Source: Bacteroides sp. UBA1773
GTDB lineage: Bacteria > Bacteroidota > Bacteroidia > Bacteroidales > Bacteroidaceae
Assembly (NCBI GenBank): GCA_002315285.1
Contig: DCGR01000065.1
Location: 31,086 to 79,531, forward strand
DNA length: 48,446 bases
Reading direction: 5' to 3'
Each line of letters opens with the position of its first letter. The first letter of the stretch is position 1. Under the pieces are notes generated by a model, which saw only the letters and a program-made list of their open reading frames with translations, made no database searches and was not told the DNA's origin. A program made the translations under genes and the position numbers. Positions 33,913 to 43,063 of this stretch are shown here, in pieces.

Positions 33913-35790
33913 TTACAACCCTATGCAGCCCAACATGTCCATATAGTATAACACCCCATAGGCAGTGCCCACCACAATCAAAAGTACCAAACACCATAAC
34001 AGCAGCCGCATCTGCCACGACAATCCTTTTTTTGCGAATGGGTCGTTGGCCTTGAACTTGGGCAGATTACACACCCCCGTCAGCGTCATGCCAAAAGGAA
34101 TGTTGATGCTTACCTTGGAGTTGATGGCCCAACCGTTGGCGTTGAGTATCGGCGACAAATTGCGTTTGCGGAGCTTGCTCCATGCCAAGAACACGGATGG
34201 GCCCGAAATGATGAGGATAATCGCACAGAGAGCCAGCAACAATTGCCACCAATTCAAGGCAAAGATGCCCTTGAACAATGACGTGAAGAAACTGCCGATA
34301 TAACCTATGGCCATGCCGATAGCCGCAAAGATACCACAGAACTTGGCAATGTCGAACGCCTGTTGCGTTTTGCTATTCATCTTGTCCTTTTCCGGATTGG
34401 CCACCGTTTTCACTCCCTCGTCAATCTTTCCCGTCATGTCCGTCAACACCTTATTGTCTTTCTCTGCGGCAATCTTGCTGATTTGTTCCGACACAAAGTT
34501 CGACATTTTGCGGTAAGGGCTCCAGAAAGCCTGCTCCAAGCTGATGGGATTGTCGATGACTTTCACGACGGTGGCATCCCACTCCTGCAACTGACGGTCG
34601 TAGAAAATGGCGTTCTTGCCCACACGCAGGTTGGCCACGTCGCCTCGTGTCACAGCAGCCACGATGGTCATCTTCTCGTTCCGCACTTTCGAAGTACACT
34701 CACAATATATCAGGAACAGGCCACTCAACTCCACCATACCCGCATGCTTGCTCATGTCCGTCACTTTCAGGCAGAGGTCGCAACTACGCTGATCCACATA
34801 GAGGGTACCAGCCTGGAAGATGGCCTTCAGGCCTTTGTCCTTCGAATAGAAATTGGCAAGAATCACAAAATTGTTGAGCAAGGCATAGAAGTCACGGAGC
34901 AGATACAAGAACTTCTCCATCGGCTCATACTTGGGAATCACCCTGACCTGTGCTTTTTTCCAGGTCGTGTAGGCATCCAGCTTGGCCAGCACCTCATCCC
35001 ATTGCTGGAGGCTCAGTGCGGTCTGTCCTGGATAATCCACATCGAACACCAGTCTTTTCACTGCGTCGAATCGCTCTTCCCAAGCAGGATTGATACCACC
35101 CACGAGCGGCAACAACTGATTGGGCGTGATGTGGGCAAGCGGGAAACCAGCGATTTCATCGGAACACAACGACAAATTCTTATCGCTGATGCCCTTGATT
35201 TTCTCGGCCGTGAAATCCAAGGCAGCCGTACATCCCTCATCAAAGGCAGCCATCTTGCAACGCACGAAATAATCCGCCACTTTTCCCTTGATAGCCTCGC
35301 ACGCCTTCAGAGCGGCCTCCGTGTTATCGCCCCACGGAAGCACAGGAGCAGTGGTTTCCTTCACATCGCTGAGCGATGCGCAACGCCCGATGTCGCTGAG
35401 CGAAATCACATCCTTGCTTTCCTTGATACAACCCAGTATCTCCTTCGCATTGTTCCACAATTGCTTCCCTTCCTCAGTGTCCTGATTGAAATCGGCCAGC
35501 GACACACTGTCGGAACCTTGCAGGATAAGGTCTGGGTTACGCAATGACGCAGTAAGCCATTGCGCTGCCGCTATCACCTCGTTGACACGAATCTTCCCAT
35601 CGGCATCGGTATCGATGAACGAAAGCGTCTTGTCGTCAAATTCCAAGCCATTGGCAGGACAACTCAAGACCGTCCACAACTTACGGTCGAGTTCACCCAA
35701 ATGCCTGATGTCCTCACCCGTTTCTATTTTCACTCTCGTCACACCACCCACGGTGCAGAAATTCCAATTGTAAGAACCAATTTTTGCCAT
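33913..35790 (-). CDS. EF-hand membrane protein of unknown function
   Basis: A 625-aa protein. Residues 60-71 are a canonical calcium-binding EF-hand loop, DTDADGKIRVNE, with acidic ligands at positions 1, 3, 5 and 12. There is no signal peptide. The long middle part (about 90-460) is mixed helical and soluble. The C terminus has two or three hydrophobic helices at about 485-545 (FCGIFAAIGMAIGYIGSFF, then LLLALCAIILIISG) and one at about 595-620 (LLLWCLVLLIVVGTAYGVLY). The membrane anchor is therefore at the C-terminal end and the EF-hand end would be cytoplasmic. I know of similar-sized proteins in Bacteroidales, but no function. It sits between dapA (37-nt gap) and the EamA gene. Confidence 0.75.
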   Translation of the reverse strand: MAKIGSYNWNFCTVGGVTRVKIETGEDIRHLGELDRKLWTVLSCPANGLEFDDKTLSFIDTDADGKIRVNEVIAAAQWLTASLRNPDLILQGSDSVSLADFNQDTEEGKQLWNNAKEILGCIKESKDVISLSDIGRCASLSDVKETTAPVLPWGDNTEAALKACEAIKGKVADYFVRCKMAAFDEGCTAALDFTAEKIKGISDKNLSLCSDEIAGFPLAHITPNQLLPLVGGINPAWEERFDAVKRLVFDVDYPGQTALSLQQWDEVLAKLDAYTTWKKAQVRVIPKYEPMEKFLYLLRDFYALLNNFVILANFYSKDKGLKAIFQAGTLYVDQRSCDLCLKVTDMSKHAGMVELSGLFLIYCECTSKVRNEKMTIVAAVTRGDVANLRVGKNAIFYDRQLQEWDATVVKVIDNPISLEQAFWSPYRKMSNFVSEQISKIAAEKDNKVLTDMTGKIDEGVKTVANPEKDKMNSKTQQAFDIAKFCGIFAAIGMAIGYIGSFFTSLFKGIFALNWWQLLLALCAIILIISGPSVFLAWSKLRKRNLSPILNANGWAINSKVSINIPFGMTLTGVCNLPKFKANDPFAKKGLSWQMRLLLWCLVLLIVVGTAYGVLYYMDMLGCIGL

Positions 35791-35827
35791 TTATTCAATT
35801 GTAAGATAATATACTACATCATTATGT

Positions 35828-36706
35828 TCATCCTAATTCCTCCATTTCCCTCAAGAGGCTATCAGCCGTTGTCGAACGCACAGGAACCAACGGCAAGCGC
35901 AACACGTTCTTCACCTTCGCTTGTAGGTTCATCAAGGCTTTCACCCCCGAAGGATTGCCATCCACAAACAAGAGTTGATAAAGTGCCGCAAACTTCTTAT
36001 GCCATGCCTCCGCATCCGCAATCTTTCCTTGTTGCAACAGATGGACCATCCCTGCAAATTCCTTGGGATAAGCGTTTCCCAATACCGAAATGACCCCTAT
36101 CACCCCCTGTTGCATCAATTCAAACGTCAAGGCATCATCGCCCGAAAGCACATCAAACCCCTGTGGTTTCTTGGCCACAATCTCCAATATCTGTTCCTTG
36201 TTGCCCGAAGCTTCCTTTACCGCCACAATGTTTGCACAGTCACGAGCCAATCGCAAGGTTGTCTCAGCCGTCATATTCACCCCTGTACGTCCTGGCACAT
36301 TATACATTACCACAGGCAGCTGCGAAGCTTCTGATATGGCTTTATAATGCTGATAAATACCTTCTTGCGACGGTTTGTTGTAGTAAGGCACCGCAACCAG
36401 TACAGCATCAACTCCCGTCAAGTCCTCATTTTTAAGCGTCTCGACTACACAACGAGTGCAATTGCTGCTAATCCCCAACAGAATAGGCAGTCGCCCTTGG
36501 TTCTTACCTATCACCCGCTGTCGAATCATGCGTTTCTCCTCGCTGGTCAGTGTAGGAGTCTCGGCCGTTGTTCCAAGCACACATAAGAAATCGGCATGAC
36601 ATTCAATTAATTGTTCAGTCAAATTATCTAACGCATTGTAATCTACCGTTTCATCATTATTAAATGGAGTAACCATTGCCACTCCCAATCCACTTAATCG
36701 CATCAT
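35828..36706 (-). CDS. dapA: 4-hydroxy-tetrahydrodipicolinate synthase
   Basis: A 292-aa protein of the usual DapA length. It condenses pyruvate with aspartate semialdehyde, the first committed step to diaminopimelate and lysine. The class I aldolase residues are all present: T46-T47 in LGTTAETPTL, Y135 in VVMYNVPGRTG and the Schiff-base lysine K164 in VAVKEASGN. Its ATG overlaps the ligA stop (ATGA), so translation is coupled. Confidence 0.97.
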   Translation of the reverse strand: MMRLSGLGVAMVTPFNNDETVDYNALDNLTEQLIECHADFLCVLGTTAETPTLTSEEKRMIRQRVIGKNQGRLPILLGISSNCTRCVVETLKNEDLTGVDAVLVAVPYYNKPSQEGIYQHYKAISEASQLPVVMYNVPGRTGVNMTAETTLRLARDCANIVAVKEASGNKEQILEIVAKKPQGFDVLSGDDALTFELMQQGVIGVISVLGNAYPKEFAGMVHLLQQGKIADAEAWHKKFAALYQLLFVDGNPSGVKALMNLQAKVKNVLRLPLVPVRSTTADSLLREMEELG

Positions 36707-38700
36707 TTGTCAATCATATTTAAAAACACATTCTCATCTATGATGGGCACACCCAGTTGAGTTGCCTTCTCCAATTTGGCAGGTCCCATGTTGGCACCCG
36801 CAAGCACATAATCGGTCTTCTTGGATATGCTGCCCACATTCTTGCCTCCGTACCGTTCTATCAAGGCCTTGTATTCCTCGCGCGAATGTTTCTCGAACAC
36901 CCCACTTATCACGAATTGCTTTCCTTCGAGTAGGTTCAAAGCCGTGTCATTCTCACCTTCAGGCATTTCCATTTGCAATCCACTCTGCTTCAAACGCTCC
37001 ACAATGACCATGTTTCGTGAATCTGCAAAGAATCCCACAATGCTTTCAGCAATCTTTTCCCCGATCTCATTCACTTTAACCAAATCGTCTATCTTAGCTT
37101 CTTTTAATGAATTAATACATCCAAAATGCCGAGCTAATATTTTTGCCGTAGCCTCTCCTACAAAACGAATGCCTATGGCAAACAGCACCCGTTCAAATGG
37201 TACATTCTTCGATGCTTCAATACCCCTTACAATGCGTACCGCCGACAATTCGCCCATACGTTCAAGGCGAACAATGTCCGAAGCCTTTAACGTATATAAA
37301 TCGGCCACATCGTGTATCAATCCTGCCTGATACAAAGCATCCACAGTTTCAGGTCCCATGCCATCAATGTTCATGGCCTTCCTGCTGATGAAATGCTCTA
37401 TCCTGCCTTTTATCTGAGGCGGACACGTACTGTCGTTGCTGCAATAGTACGCAGCCTCACCCTCATATCGAATCAGAGGTGCCCCACACTCTGGACAACA
37501 CTTCACAAATGTCACCTTATCGCCCACCATGAAACGAGCATCCATGTCCACACCCACAATCTTGGGTATGATCTCACCCCCCTTCTCCACATACACCATG
37601 TCGCCTATGTGCAAGTCGAGTTTGTTGATTTGTTCTACATTATGAAGCGTAGCACGTTTCACCACCGTACCTGCCAACTGCACAGGATCCATGTTGGCCA
37701 CAGGCGTGATGGCACCCGTCCTACCCACCTGAAACGTCACCTTGTTCAGCCGTGTACAAGCACGTTCAGCCTGAAACTTATAAGCAATTGCCCAACGAGG
37801 CGTCTTGGCTGTATAGCCCAACAGCGCTTGTTGTTTCAGATTGTTTACTTTCAGCACGATTCCATCGGTAGCCACCGGTAGGTTCTTTCGTTCCACATCC
37901 CAATAATTAATGTAATCAAACACCTCTTGCAACGTGCGGCACACCTTCATGGCATCCGAAACCTTGAATCCCCACGCAGCTACATGGCGCATATTGTCAA
38001 AATGTGTATCGCGTGGCAGATTGTCGCCAAGTAGGTAATACAGATACGCATCGAGCCTGCGCTGAGCCACCACAGCCGAGCTTTGCGATTTCAGCGTGCC
38101 CGAAGCGGCATTCCGTGGATTGGCAAAGAGCGGTTCCTCACGCTGCTCACGCTCGGCGTTCAATGCCTCAAACACTTGCCAAGGCATCAATATCTCACCC
38201 CTGACCTCGAAGCTGTCAGGATAATCGCCATGCAGTTGTAGGGGGATGCTACGGATGGTCCTCACGTTCTGGGTCACATCATCGCCCTGAGTGCCATCGC
38301 CACGCGTACACGCCTGCACAAGCCGGCCATGCTCGTAGGTGAGCGAAATGGAGGTGCCATCGAATTTCAGCTCACAACACACCTCGAAATCCTCGCCCAG
38401 CGCAGCTTTCACACGGTTGTAGAAATCCGTCACCTCCGATTCCGAATACGTGTTGGCCAACGACAGCATGGGATAGCGATGCGTCACCTGTTGGAATTCC
38501 TTGCTCAAATCACTTCCCACGCGCACCGATGGCGAATTGTCATCGTGAAGTTCCGGGTGCAAGGCCTCCAGGTCCTGTAACCGGCGCATCATCCGGTCGA
38601 ATTCAAAATCGTCTATTACGGGTGCATTCAGCACATAATAGTTGTAATTATGTTCATGCAGTTGCTTCCGCAGCTCCAGTATCTCTTCCGTCTCGGTCAT
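36703..38700 (-). CDS. ligA: NAD-dependent DNA ligase
   Basis: A 665-aa protein of normal length. Domains in order: Ia (about 1-70, NYNYYVLNAPVIDDFEFD), adenylation domain with the nucleotidyl-lysine K112 in ELKFDG, an OB fold with VGRTGAITPVANM, a four-Cys zinc finger (CCPECG...CSNDSTC, about 400-425), helix-hairpin-helix repeats (about 440-570) and a C-terminal BRCT domain (about 590-665). It seals nicks using NAD+. It overlaps trmD and dapA by 4 nt each. Confidence 0.98.
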   Translation of the reverse strand: MTETEEILELRKQLHEHNYNYYVLNAPVIDDFEFDRMMRRLQDLEALHPELHDDNSPSVRVGSDLSKEFQQVTHRYPMLSLANTYSESEVTDFYNRVKAALGEDFEVCCELKFDGTSISLTYEHGRLVQACTRGDGTQGDDVTQNVRTIRSIPLQLHGDYPDSFEVRGEILMPWQVFEALNAEREQREEPLFANPRNAASGTLKSQSSAVVAQRRLDAYLYYLLGDNLPRDTHFDNMRHVAAWGFKVSDAMKVCRTLQEVFDYINYWDVERKNLPVATDGIVLKVNNLKQQALLGYTAKTPRWAIAYKFQAERACTRLNKVTFQVGRTGAITPVANMDPVQLAGTVVKRATLHNVEQINKLDLHIGDMVYVEKGGEIIPKIVGVDMDARFMVGDKVTFVKCCPECGAPLIRYEGEAAYYCSNDSTCPPQIKGRIEHFISRKAMNIDGMGPETVDALYQAGLIHDVADLYTLKASDIVRLERMGELSAVRIVRGIEASKNVPFERVLFAIGIRFVGEATAKILARHFGCINSLKEAKIDDLVKVNEIGEKIAESIVGFFADSRNMVIVERLKQSGLQMEMPEGENDTALNLLEGKQFVISGVFEKHSREEYKALIERYGGKNVGSISKKTDYVLAGANMGPAKLEKATQLGVPIIDENVFLNMIDK

Positions 38701-39380
38701 GGTTGTTCTTTTAGCAAATCAGGACGCAGCCTCATGGTACGTTCCATCGACTGTTGCAGTTCCCATTCCTTTATCTTGGCCTCATGCCCCGACAACAGGA
38801 TGTCGGGCACCCGCCATCCCTTGTATTCCGCAGGTCTCGTATAGACAGGAGCCGCCAGCAGATTGTCCTGAAACGAATCCGACAAAGCCGACTGTTCATC
38901 GCTGATGACCCCCGGTATGACACGCACCACCGCATCGCTGATGGCAGCGGCAGCCAGTTCGCCACCCGTAAGCACGTAGTCTCCAATGCTGATTTCCTTC
39001 GTGATCAGATGTTCGCGAATACGCCAGTCTATCCCCTTGAAATGCCCGCACAGGATAATCAGGTTTTCCTTCAGCGACAACTCGTTGGCCATGGGCTGGT
39101 TGAATTGTTCGCCGTCAGGGCTCGTGAAGATCACCTCATCGTAGGTCCGTTCCTCCTTCAAAGCCGAAATACACCGGTCCACGGGTTCAATCTTCATCAC
39201 CATGCCAGCAAACCCACCAAACGGATAATCATCAACCTTCCGATAGTGGTCGTAAGCATAATCGCGCAGATTATGGATATGAAACTCCGCCAGACCTTTC
39301 TTTTGCGCCCTACTCAATATGGAACAATTGAAAAAGCCTTCGAGCATTTCAGGAAAAATGGTAATAATATCGATGCGCAT
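38697..39380 (-). CDS. trmD: tRNA (guanine-N1)-methyltransferase
   Basis: A 227-aa SPOUT methyltransferase. It methylates G37 of tRNAs with a G at position 36, preventing frameshifts. It begins MRIDIITIFPEML and carries the trefoil-knot blocks ILCGHFKGIDWRI and ISIGDYVLTGGELAA, plus the substrate-binding PSEYKGWRVPDILLSGHE region with the variation TRPAEYKGWRVPDILLSGHE here. It overlaps ligA by 4 nt, so the ligase is translationally coupled. Confidence 0.97.
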   Translation of the reverse strand: MRIDIITIFPEMLEGFFNCSILSRAQKKGLAEFHIHNLRDYAYDHYRKVDDYPFGGFAGMVMKIEPVDRCISALKEERTYDEVIFTSPDGEQFNQPMANELSLKENLIILCGHFKGIDWRIREHLITKEISIGDYVLTGGELAAAAISDAVVRVIPGVISDEQSALSDSFQDNLLAAPVYTRPAEYKGWRVPDILLSGHEAKIKEWELQQSMERTMRLRPDLLKEQP

Positions 39381-39389
39381 GAACGAAGC

Positions 39390-39746
39390 TTAATAGAACT
39401 GATACGTATTGTAATAGTCGTGCATACTAGCAGCATCGAGTGCCATGGGCCAATACACACCCACCTCATATTTCTCACTTGCCTTCATGTTTTCCTCATT
39501 TTCATCGAAGAATCCACCACTTTCATGCAATACCTTCGTAAACTGTGCGTCGGCCTGTCGCACCATCTGCTCGTAGATATCAGGTAAACGTTCTATCAAG
39601 ATATCTTTCGTACAGTGATTACCAGTAAAAGCTACCAATTGCAAAAGACGTTGATAATCCTCGTCCGAAAACGACATTGTCATACGGCTCACGGTTCCGT
39701 CGAGCACATCAAAAGCCACATAGGCTATCAAGTCAATACATTTCAT
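39390..39746 (-). CDS. Small hypothetical protein between pyrD and trmD
   Basis: A 118-aa acidic, soluble protein with no signal or membrane segment. It begins MKCIDLIAYVAFDVLDGTVS and has a helical middle (FSDEDYQRLLQLVAF, ILIERLPDIYEQMVRQAD) and an acidic loop FFDENEENMKASEKYEVG. I do not recognise the family. Its ATG overlaps the pyrD stop by 4 nt and trmD starts 9 nt downstream, so it is a genuine operon member. The position says nothing definite about its role. Confidence 0.75.
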   Translation of the reverse strand: MKCIDLIAYVAFDVLDGTVSRMTMSFSDEDYQRLLQLVAFTGNHCTKDILIERLPDIYEQMVRQADAQFTKVLHESGGFFDENEENMKASEKYEVGVYWPMALDAASMHDYYNTYQFY

Positions 39747-40654
39747 GTTTCAAGTCCTCCTATTATTTCGTTTACTGATTTCATGTCGTGTCGCTGCAGG
39801 TAGTCGGCAATTCCGTCCACCACCTTCACGCTCACCGTCGGATCCACGAAGTTGGCCGTTCCTATTTCCACAGCCGTGGCGCCTGCCAGCAGAAATTCCA
39901 CCGCATCGGTAGCCGTCATGATGCCACCCAGCCCCACCACAGGTATCTTCACTGCCTGTGCCACCTGCCACACCATGCGTAGTGCCACAGGCTTCACCGC
40001 TGGTCCACTCATGCCACCCGTCACGGTCGAGAGTATTGGCTTGCGTGTTTCTGCATTAACAGCCATACCCAGTAGAGTGTTGATAAGCGACACACTGTCG
40101 GCACCCGCATCTTCCACAGCCTTTGCTATACTCACAATATCCGTAACATTGGGCGACAACTTCACGATGAGCGTCTTCCGATAGGCTTTCCTCACAGCCT
40201 CCACCACCTCGGCGGCAGCCTTGGCCGACACGCCAAACGCCATGCCACCCTGTCGCACGTTGGGACACGATATGTTAAGCTCGATGGCAGGAATTCTGTC
40301 CAACTCATCAATAACACCTGCAGCAGCCACATAGCTGTCGATGTCAGATCCCGACACGTTCACGATCATGTTCGTGTCGATGTCCTTGATAGTAGGATAT
40401 ATCTTTTCGGCAAAGTAGCGTGCGCCCTTGTTCTGTATGCCCACAGCATTGAGCATTCCCATGGGTGTTTCAGCCATGCGCGGATACGGATTACCCTCGC
40501 GTGGAGCCATCGTAGTACCCTTCACGATGATGCCACCCAAACGGCTCAAGTCGATGAAATCGGCATATTCCACACCATACCCAAAGGTTCCCGATGCCGT
40601 CATGACAGGATTCTTCAACAACAGGTTTCCTATTCGTACACTTAAATCGGCCAT
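39743..40654 (-). CDS. pyrD: Dihydroorotate dehydrogenase B, catalytic subunit
   Basis: A 303-aa class 1B enzyme that oxidises dihydroorotate to orotate in pyrimidine synthesis, passing electrons through PyrK to NAD+. The FMN-binding TASGTFGYG (19-27), the active-site cysteine C130 in ELNISCPNVRQGG (a Cys base marks class 1) and a GLGGIMTATDAVEFLLAG phosphate-binding loop are visible. It starts 13 nt inside the end of pyrK. Confidence 0.96.
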   Translation of the reverse strand: MADLSVRIGNLLLKNPVMTASGTFGYGVEYADFIDLSRLGGIIVKGTTMAPREGNPYPRMAETPMGMLNAVGIQNKGARYFAEKIYPTIKDIDTNMIVNVSGSDIDSYVAAAGVIDELDRIPAIELNISCPNVRQGGMAFGVSAKAAAEVVEAVRKAYRKTLIVKLSPNVTDIVSIAKAVEDAGADSVSLINTLLGMAVNAETRKPILSTVTGGMSGPAVKPVALRMVWQVAQAVKIPVVGLGGIMTATDAVEFLLAGATAVEIGTANFVDPTVSVKVVDGIADYLQRHDMKSVNEIIGGLET

Positions 40655-41418
40655 GTCAGATCACAAATATTAAACACAGGACCATCGGTACATACACAAC
40701 GATGTCCTTCCTTGGTTTTCTCCACACAACACAAGCAAGCCCCCAAGCCGCAAGCCATCCGATTTTCGAGCGACACCTCACACCACACCTCATGTTCATG
40801 GGCATATCGTGCAACAGCCATCATCATTGGCTTCGGACCGCAACAGTAAATCCTATCAAATGTATCCTTCCGCTTCAGCAGGCTATGCTGGGTCACGAAT
40901 CCAGATTCGCCCATCGAGCCATCCTCGGTAGTAACACACACCTCACCCACCTGTCCAAACTCCCTCATCTGAAGCACATCGTTCGCCGTGCGAGCTCCTA
41001 ACAGAAACGTAGGGCGCATGCCCAAAGCACGCAGTTCCACACCCAGTTGCAAGAGCGGAGCCACTCCCACGCCGCCACCTACCAACAAAGTCCGGCAAGG
41101 ACTTTCGGGCAGGGTGAATCCATTGCCCAATGGAAGCATCACATTCAGCACGTCACCATTTTGCAACATGGCCAACCTTTGCGTGCCACGACCCACCGTC
41201 TGCACCAGTAGCCATAACTCGTTTTTCTCCCTTACAACCCGATGGATTGAAATGGGCCTACGGAGCAATACACCTGGCGTGTCGTCGATGCGCACCTCGG
41301 CAAATTGTCCTGCCTTCATCGGAGGTAACACCTCATCGCGAGTCAGTTTCAGCAAGATGCAACGCTCATGCAACCACACTGCTTCGGCTACAGTCAAATC
41401 ACAAACATGTTTTTTCAT
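40642..41418 (-). CDS. pyrK: Dihydroorotate dehydrogenase B, electron-transfer subunit
   Basis: A 258-aa protein. The start at 41418 (MKKHVCDLTV) overlaps the TAA of the upstream gene by one base (TAATG); an alternative ATG is 12 nt upstream. The FAD-binding motif RPISIH, a VGGGVGVAPLLQL nucleotide-binding loop and the C-terminal 2Fe-2S cluster MACGLGACLCCVEKTK...CTDGP (about 212-243) are all present. It links PyrD to NAD+. Its coupling to a secreted beta-propeller gene is unusual. Confidence 0.95.
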   Translation of the reverse strand: MKKHVCDLTVAEAVWLHERCILLKLTRDEVLPPMKAGQFAEVRIDDTPGVLLRRPISIHRVVREKNELWLLVQTVGRGTQRLAMLQNGDVLNVMLPLGNGFTLPESPCRTLLVGGGVGVAPLLQLGVELRALGMRPTFLLGARTANDVLQMREFGQVGEVCVTTEDGSMGESGFVTQHSLLKRKDTFDRIYCCGPKPMMMAVARYAHEHEVWCEVSLENRMACGLGACLCCVEKTKEGHRCVCTDGPVFNICDLTWPI

Positions 41419-42974
41419 TATTTGTTGCATGAGTCCTCATTTTCTTCCGCATCTACGAAGTAAGCCTTATTGTCAATCAACAGCACTCGAATCTTCCTGA
41501 TTCTATCCGTGAACGACAACACAGCTTCCGCTCCCGAATAAACGGTCATTTCGTTATTGTTCTTCTTGAAACGGATGTTCACCAGGTCTTCCTCCTGCGT
41601 ACCAATTTTCAAGTAACGCACCTCGTTGCCACTCATTCCTGTCAAATCAATCAAGTATTCACAGTTGGGCAGGTGTGTTCCTCCCAATAGCGACACACAA
41701 CCTTTTCCCTTCACCAACACACTCTTGCCATCCTGGCAGTAATTCACTTCGCCCTGGTTGTCCTTCACTGGGTACGGGCTGCCCCATTTCAGGAATATTC
41801 TTGATGAAAAATCCATCACCCCGGTTTCGATCTGTTGCGAATAATTATGTCGGAGGGAGAACTTGCGTCGGAAATGCAGTTTGTCGGGCGAGAAGGTCGA
41901 AGATGCATTGGCCTTTATCACTTTTCCATCAGCACGATGCAAGTCGTATTCCAACCCTTTGTTACGCTCTACAGCCTCATACAAATAAGTATTGCCATAC
42001 TGCCAGTTATCAACCTTCGTAGGGTTCACGCGGTCGAAAGTCAGCAATTGGTATTTGGTTTCTTCGCCCTCCACCACATCAAGAATGGTGCCCCATCCGC
42101 GAAAACCGCCAGTAGGCATGTCGAGGTTCAGGTCGTAGAGATACGACAGGTCGTCGATGCTGAACACCTTGTAACGGTCGGCCTCAGGAGTCCATCCGAA
42201 ACCCGACACCACGTATCGCTTGCCGCCTATGCGCACCACATTGATGCCAGTGAGGCTCTTCACCGCATCGCTCTGTCTGATGAGCTTGTACCCACCGTCT
42301 ATCCGGTCGGAGCGTTGCAGCGACAGGGTGCTTGAGCCTTTCGAGTAGATCAGCATCCATTCACCACATTCCTCGTCATACCACACGAAGTTGTCCTCGT
42401 CGCCCTTCATGATGTCTGAATAGTCCAACTGTGCGCAGGTTATCTCATTATATCCGTATCGCGGGTCGCGCAGCGTCTTGCCCACACACAGGCAATGAGG
42501 ATTGTTCCAGTGGGCAAACACATACCATGCACCGTCCTTCCGGTTATACACGATGTGCGGTGCCACCATGCCCCTCACCGACCCGTCAGCCAGGAAACCC
42601 TGCATGGCTCCAATGAGCGTAAACCGGCACGTGTTCGTGTCGAAGGCATACACCGTCTGCCCTACTCCGGCCAACCGTGAACTCACACACAGGAAGTACT
42701 GGTTGTTCTCGCAGATGGGCGAACCGTCCTCGTACGTGCAGATGCGGAAATCAGCCTGCCCCACACCCGTACTCAGCACTTGCTTCGAGGGGAGAATCCG
42801 TCCTTCGCCATCGGTTTCCACACCCACCGACCAATAATAGGTGTTTCGTACTGCCACACTCTGCTGTGCCACCACAGCCTGTCCCAAATACCGCTTCACG
42901 TGCAGTGAATCCTGTCCGCTCGCCATCGTACATGCTGCCATGCACACTACAAAACACATAGTAAGTCGCTTCAT
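41418..42974 (-). CDS. Secreted GH43/GH32-like five-bladed beta-propeller
   Basis: A 518-aa protein with a signal peptide (about 1-20, ending TMASGQ). The region about 25-390 is beta-rich with Trp/Tyr-containing blades such as GVGQADFRICTYEDGSPIC, MVAPHIVYNRKDGAWYVFAH, EDNFVWYDEECGEWMLIYSK and GGFRGWGTILDVVEGEET, the pattern of GH43/GH32/sialidase-type propellers. A C-terminal jelly-roll-like domain may bind sugar (about 400-518). The acidic residues E/D in these blades could be catalytic, but I cannot assign a GH family with certainty. It shares the divergent promoter region with the heparinase-like gene and is co-transcribed with pyrK. Confidence 0.65.
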   Translation of the reverse strand: MKRLTMCFVVCMAACTMASGQDSLHVKRYLGQAVVAQQSVAVRNTYYWSVGVETDGEGRILPSKQVLSTGVGQADFRICTYEDGSPICENNQYFLCVSSRLAGVGQTVYAFDTNTCRFTLIGAMQGFLADGSVRGMVAPHIVYNRKDGAWYVFAHWNNPHCLCVGKTLRDPRYGYNEITCAQLDYSDIMKGDEDNFVWYDEECGEWMLIYSKGSSTLSLQRSDRIDGGYKLIRQSDAVKSLTGINVVRIGGKRYVVSGFGWTPEADRYKVFSIDDLSYLYDLNLDMPTGGFRGWGTILDVVEGEETKYQLLTFDRVNPTKVDNWQYGNTYLYEAVERNKGLEYDLHRADGKVIKANASSTFSPDKLHFRRKFSLRHNYSQQIETGVMDFSSRIFLKWGSPYPVKDNQGEVNYCQDGKSVLVKGKGCVSLLGGTHLPNCEYLIDLTGMSGNEVRYLKIGTQEEDLVNIRFKKNNNEMTVYSGAEAVLSFTDRIRKIRVLLIDNKAYFVDAEENEDSCNK

Positions 42975-42994
42975 GTCTTCTTTTTCCTTTTATA

Positions 42995-43032
42995 TTTGGT
43001 GCAAAGATATGGAAAAAACGTATCTTTGCAAA
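42995..43032. promoter_or_regulatory. Divergent, interlocked promoters (propeller-pyr operon and lyase)
   Basis: The minus-strand -7 box TATCTTTG is at 43002-43009 and the plus-strand -7 box TATCTTTG at 43021-43028, 11 bp apart. The minus -33 TTTG (plus CAAA, 43029-43032) lies 19 bp upstream of its -7, abutting the plus -7 box. The plus TTTG (42995-42998) lies 22 bp upstream of its -7, on the other side of the minus -7 box. Only one polymerase can bind at a time. Confidence 0.75.
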
Positions 43033-43063
43033 GCAAATCATAACACATCAATATTTTTTTTCT

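Noticed and set aside
34363..35547. 394-aa antisense frame opposite the EF-hand gene
   Set aside because: The minus strand fits a complete protein with an EF-hand and membrane helices. The plus frame is His/Gln/Leu-rich and lacks a promoter or family match.
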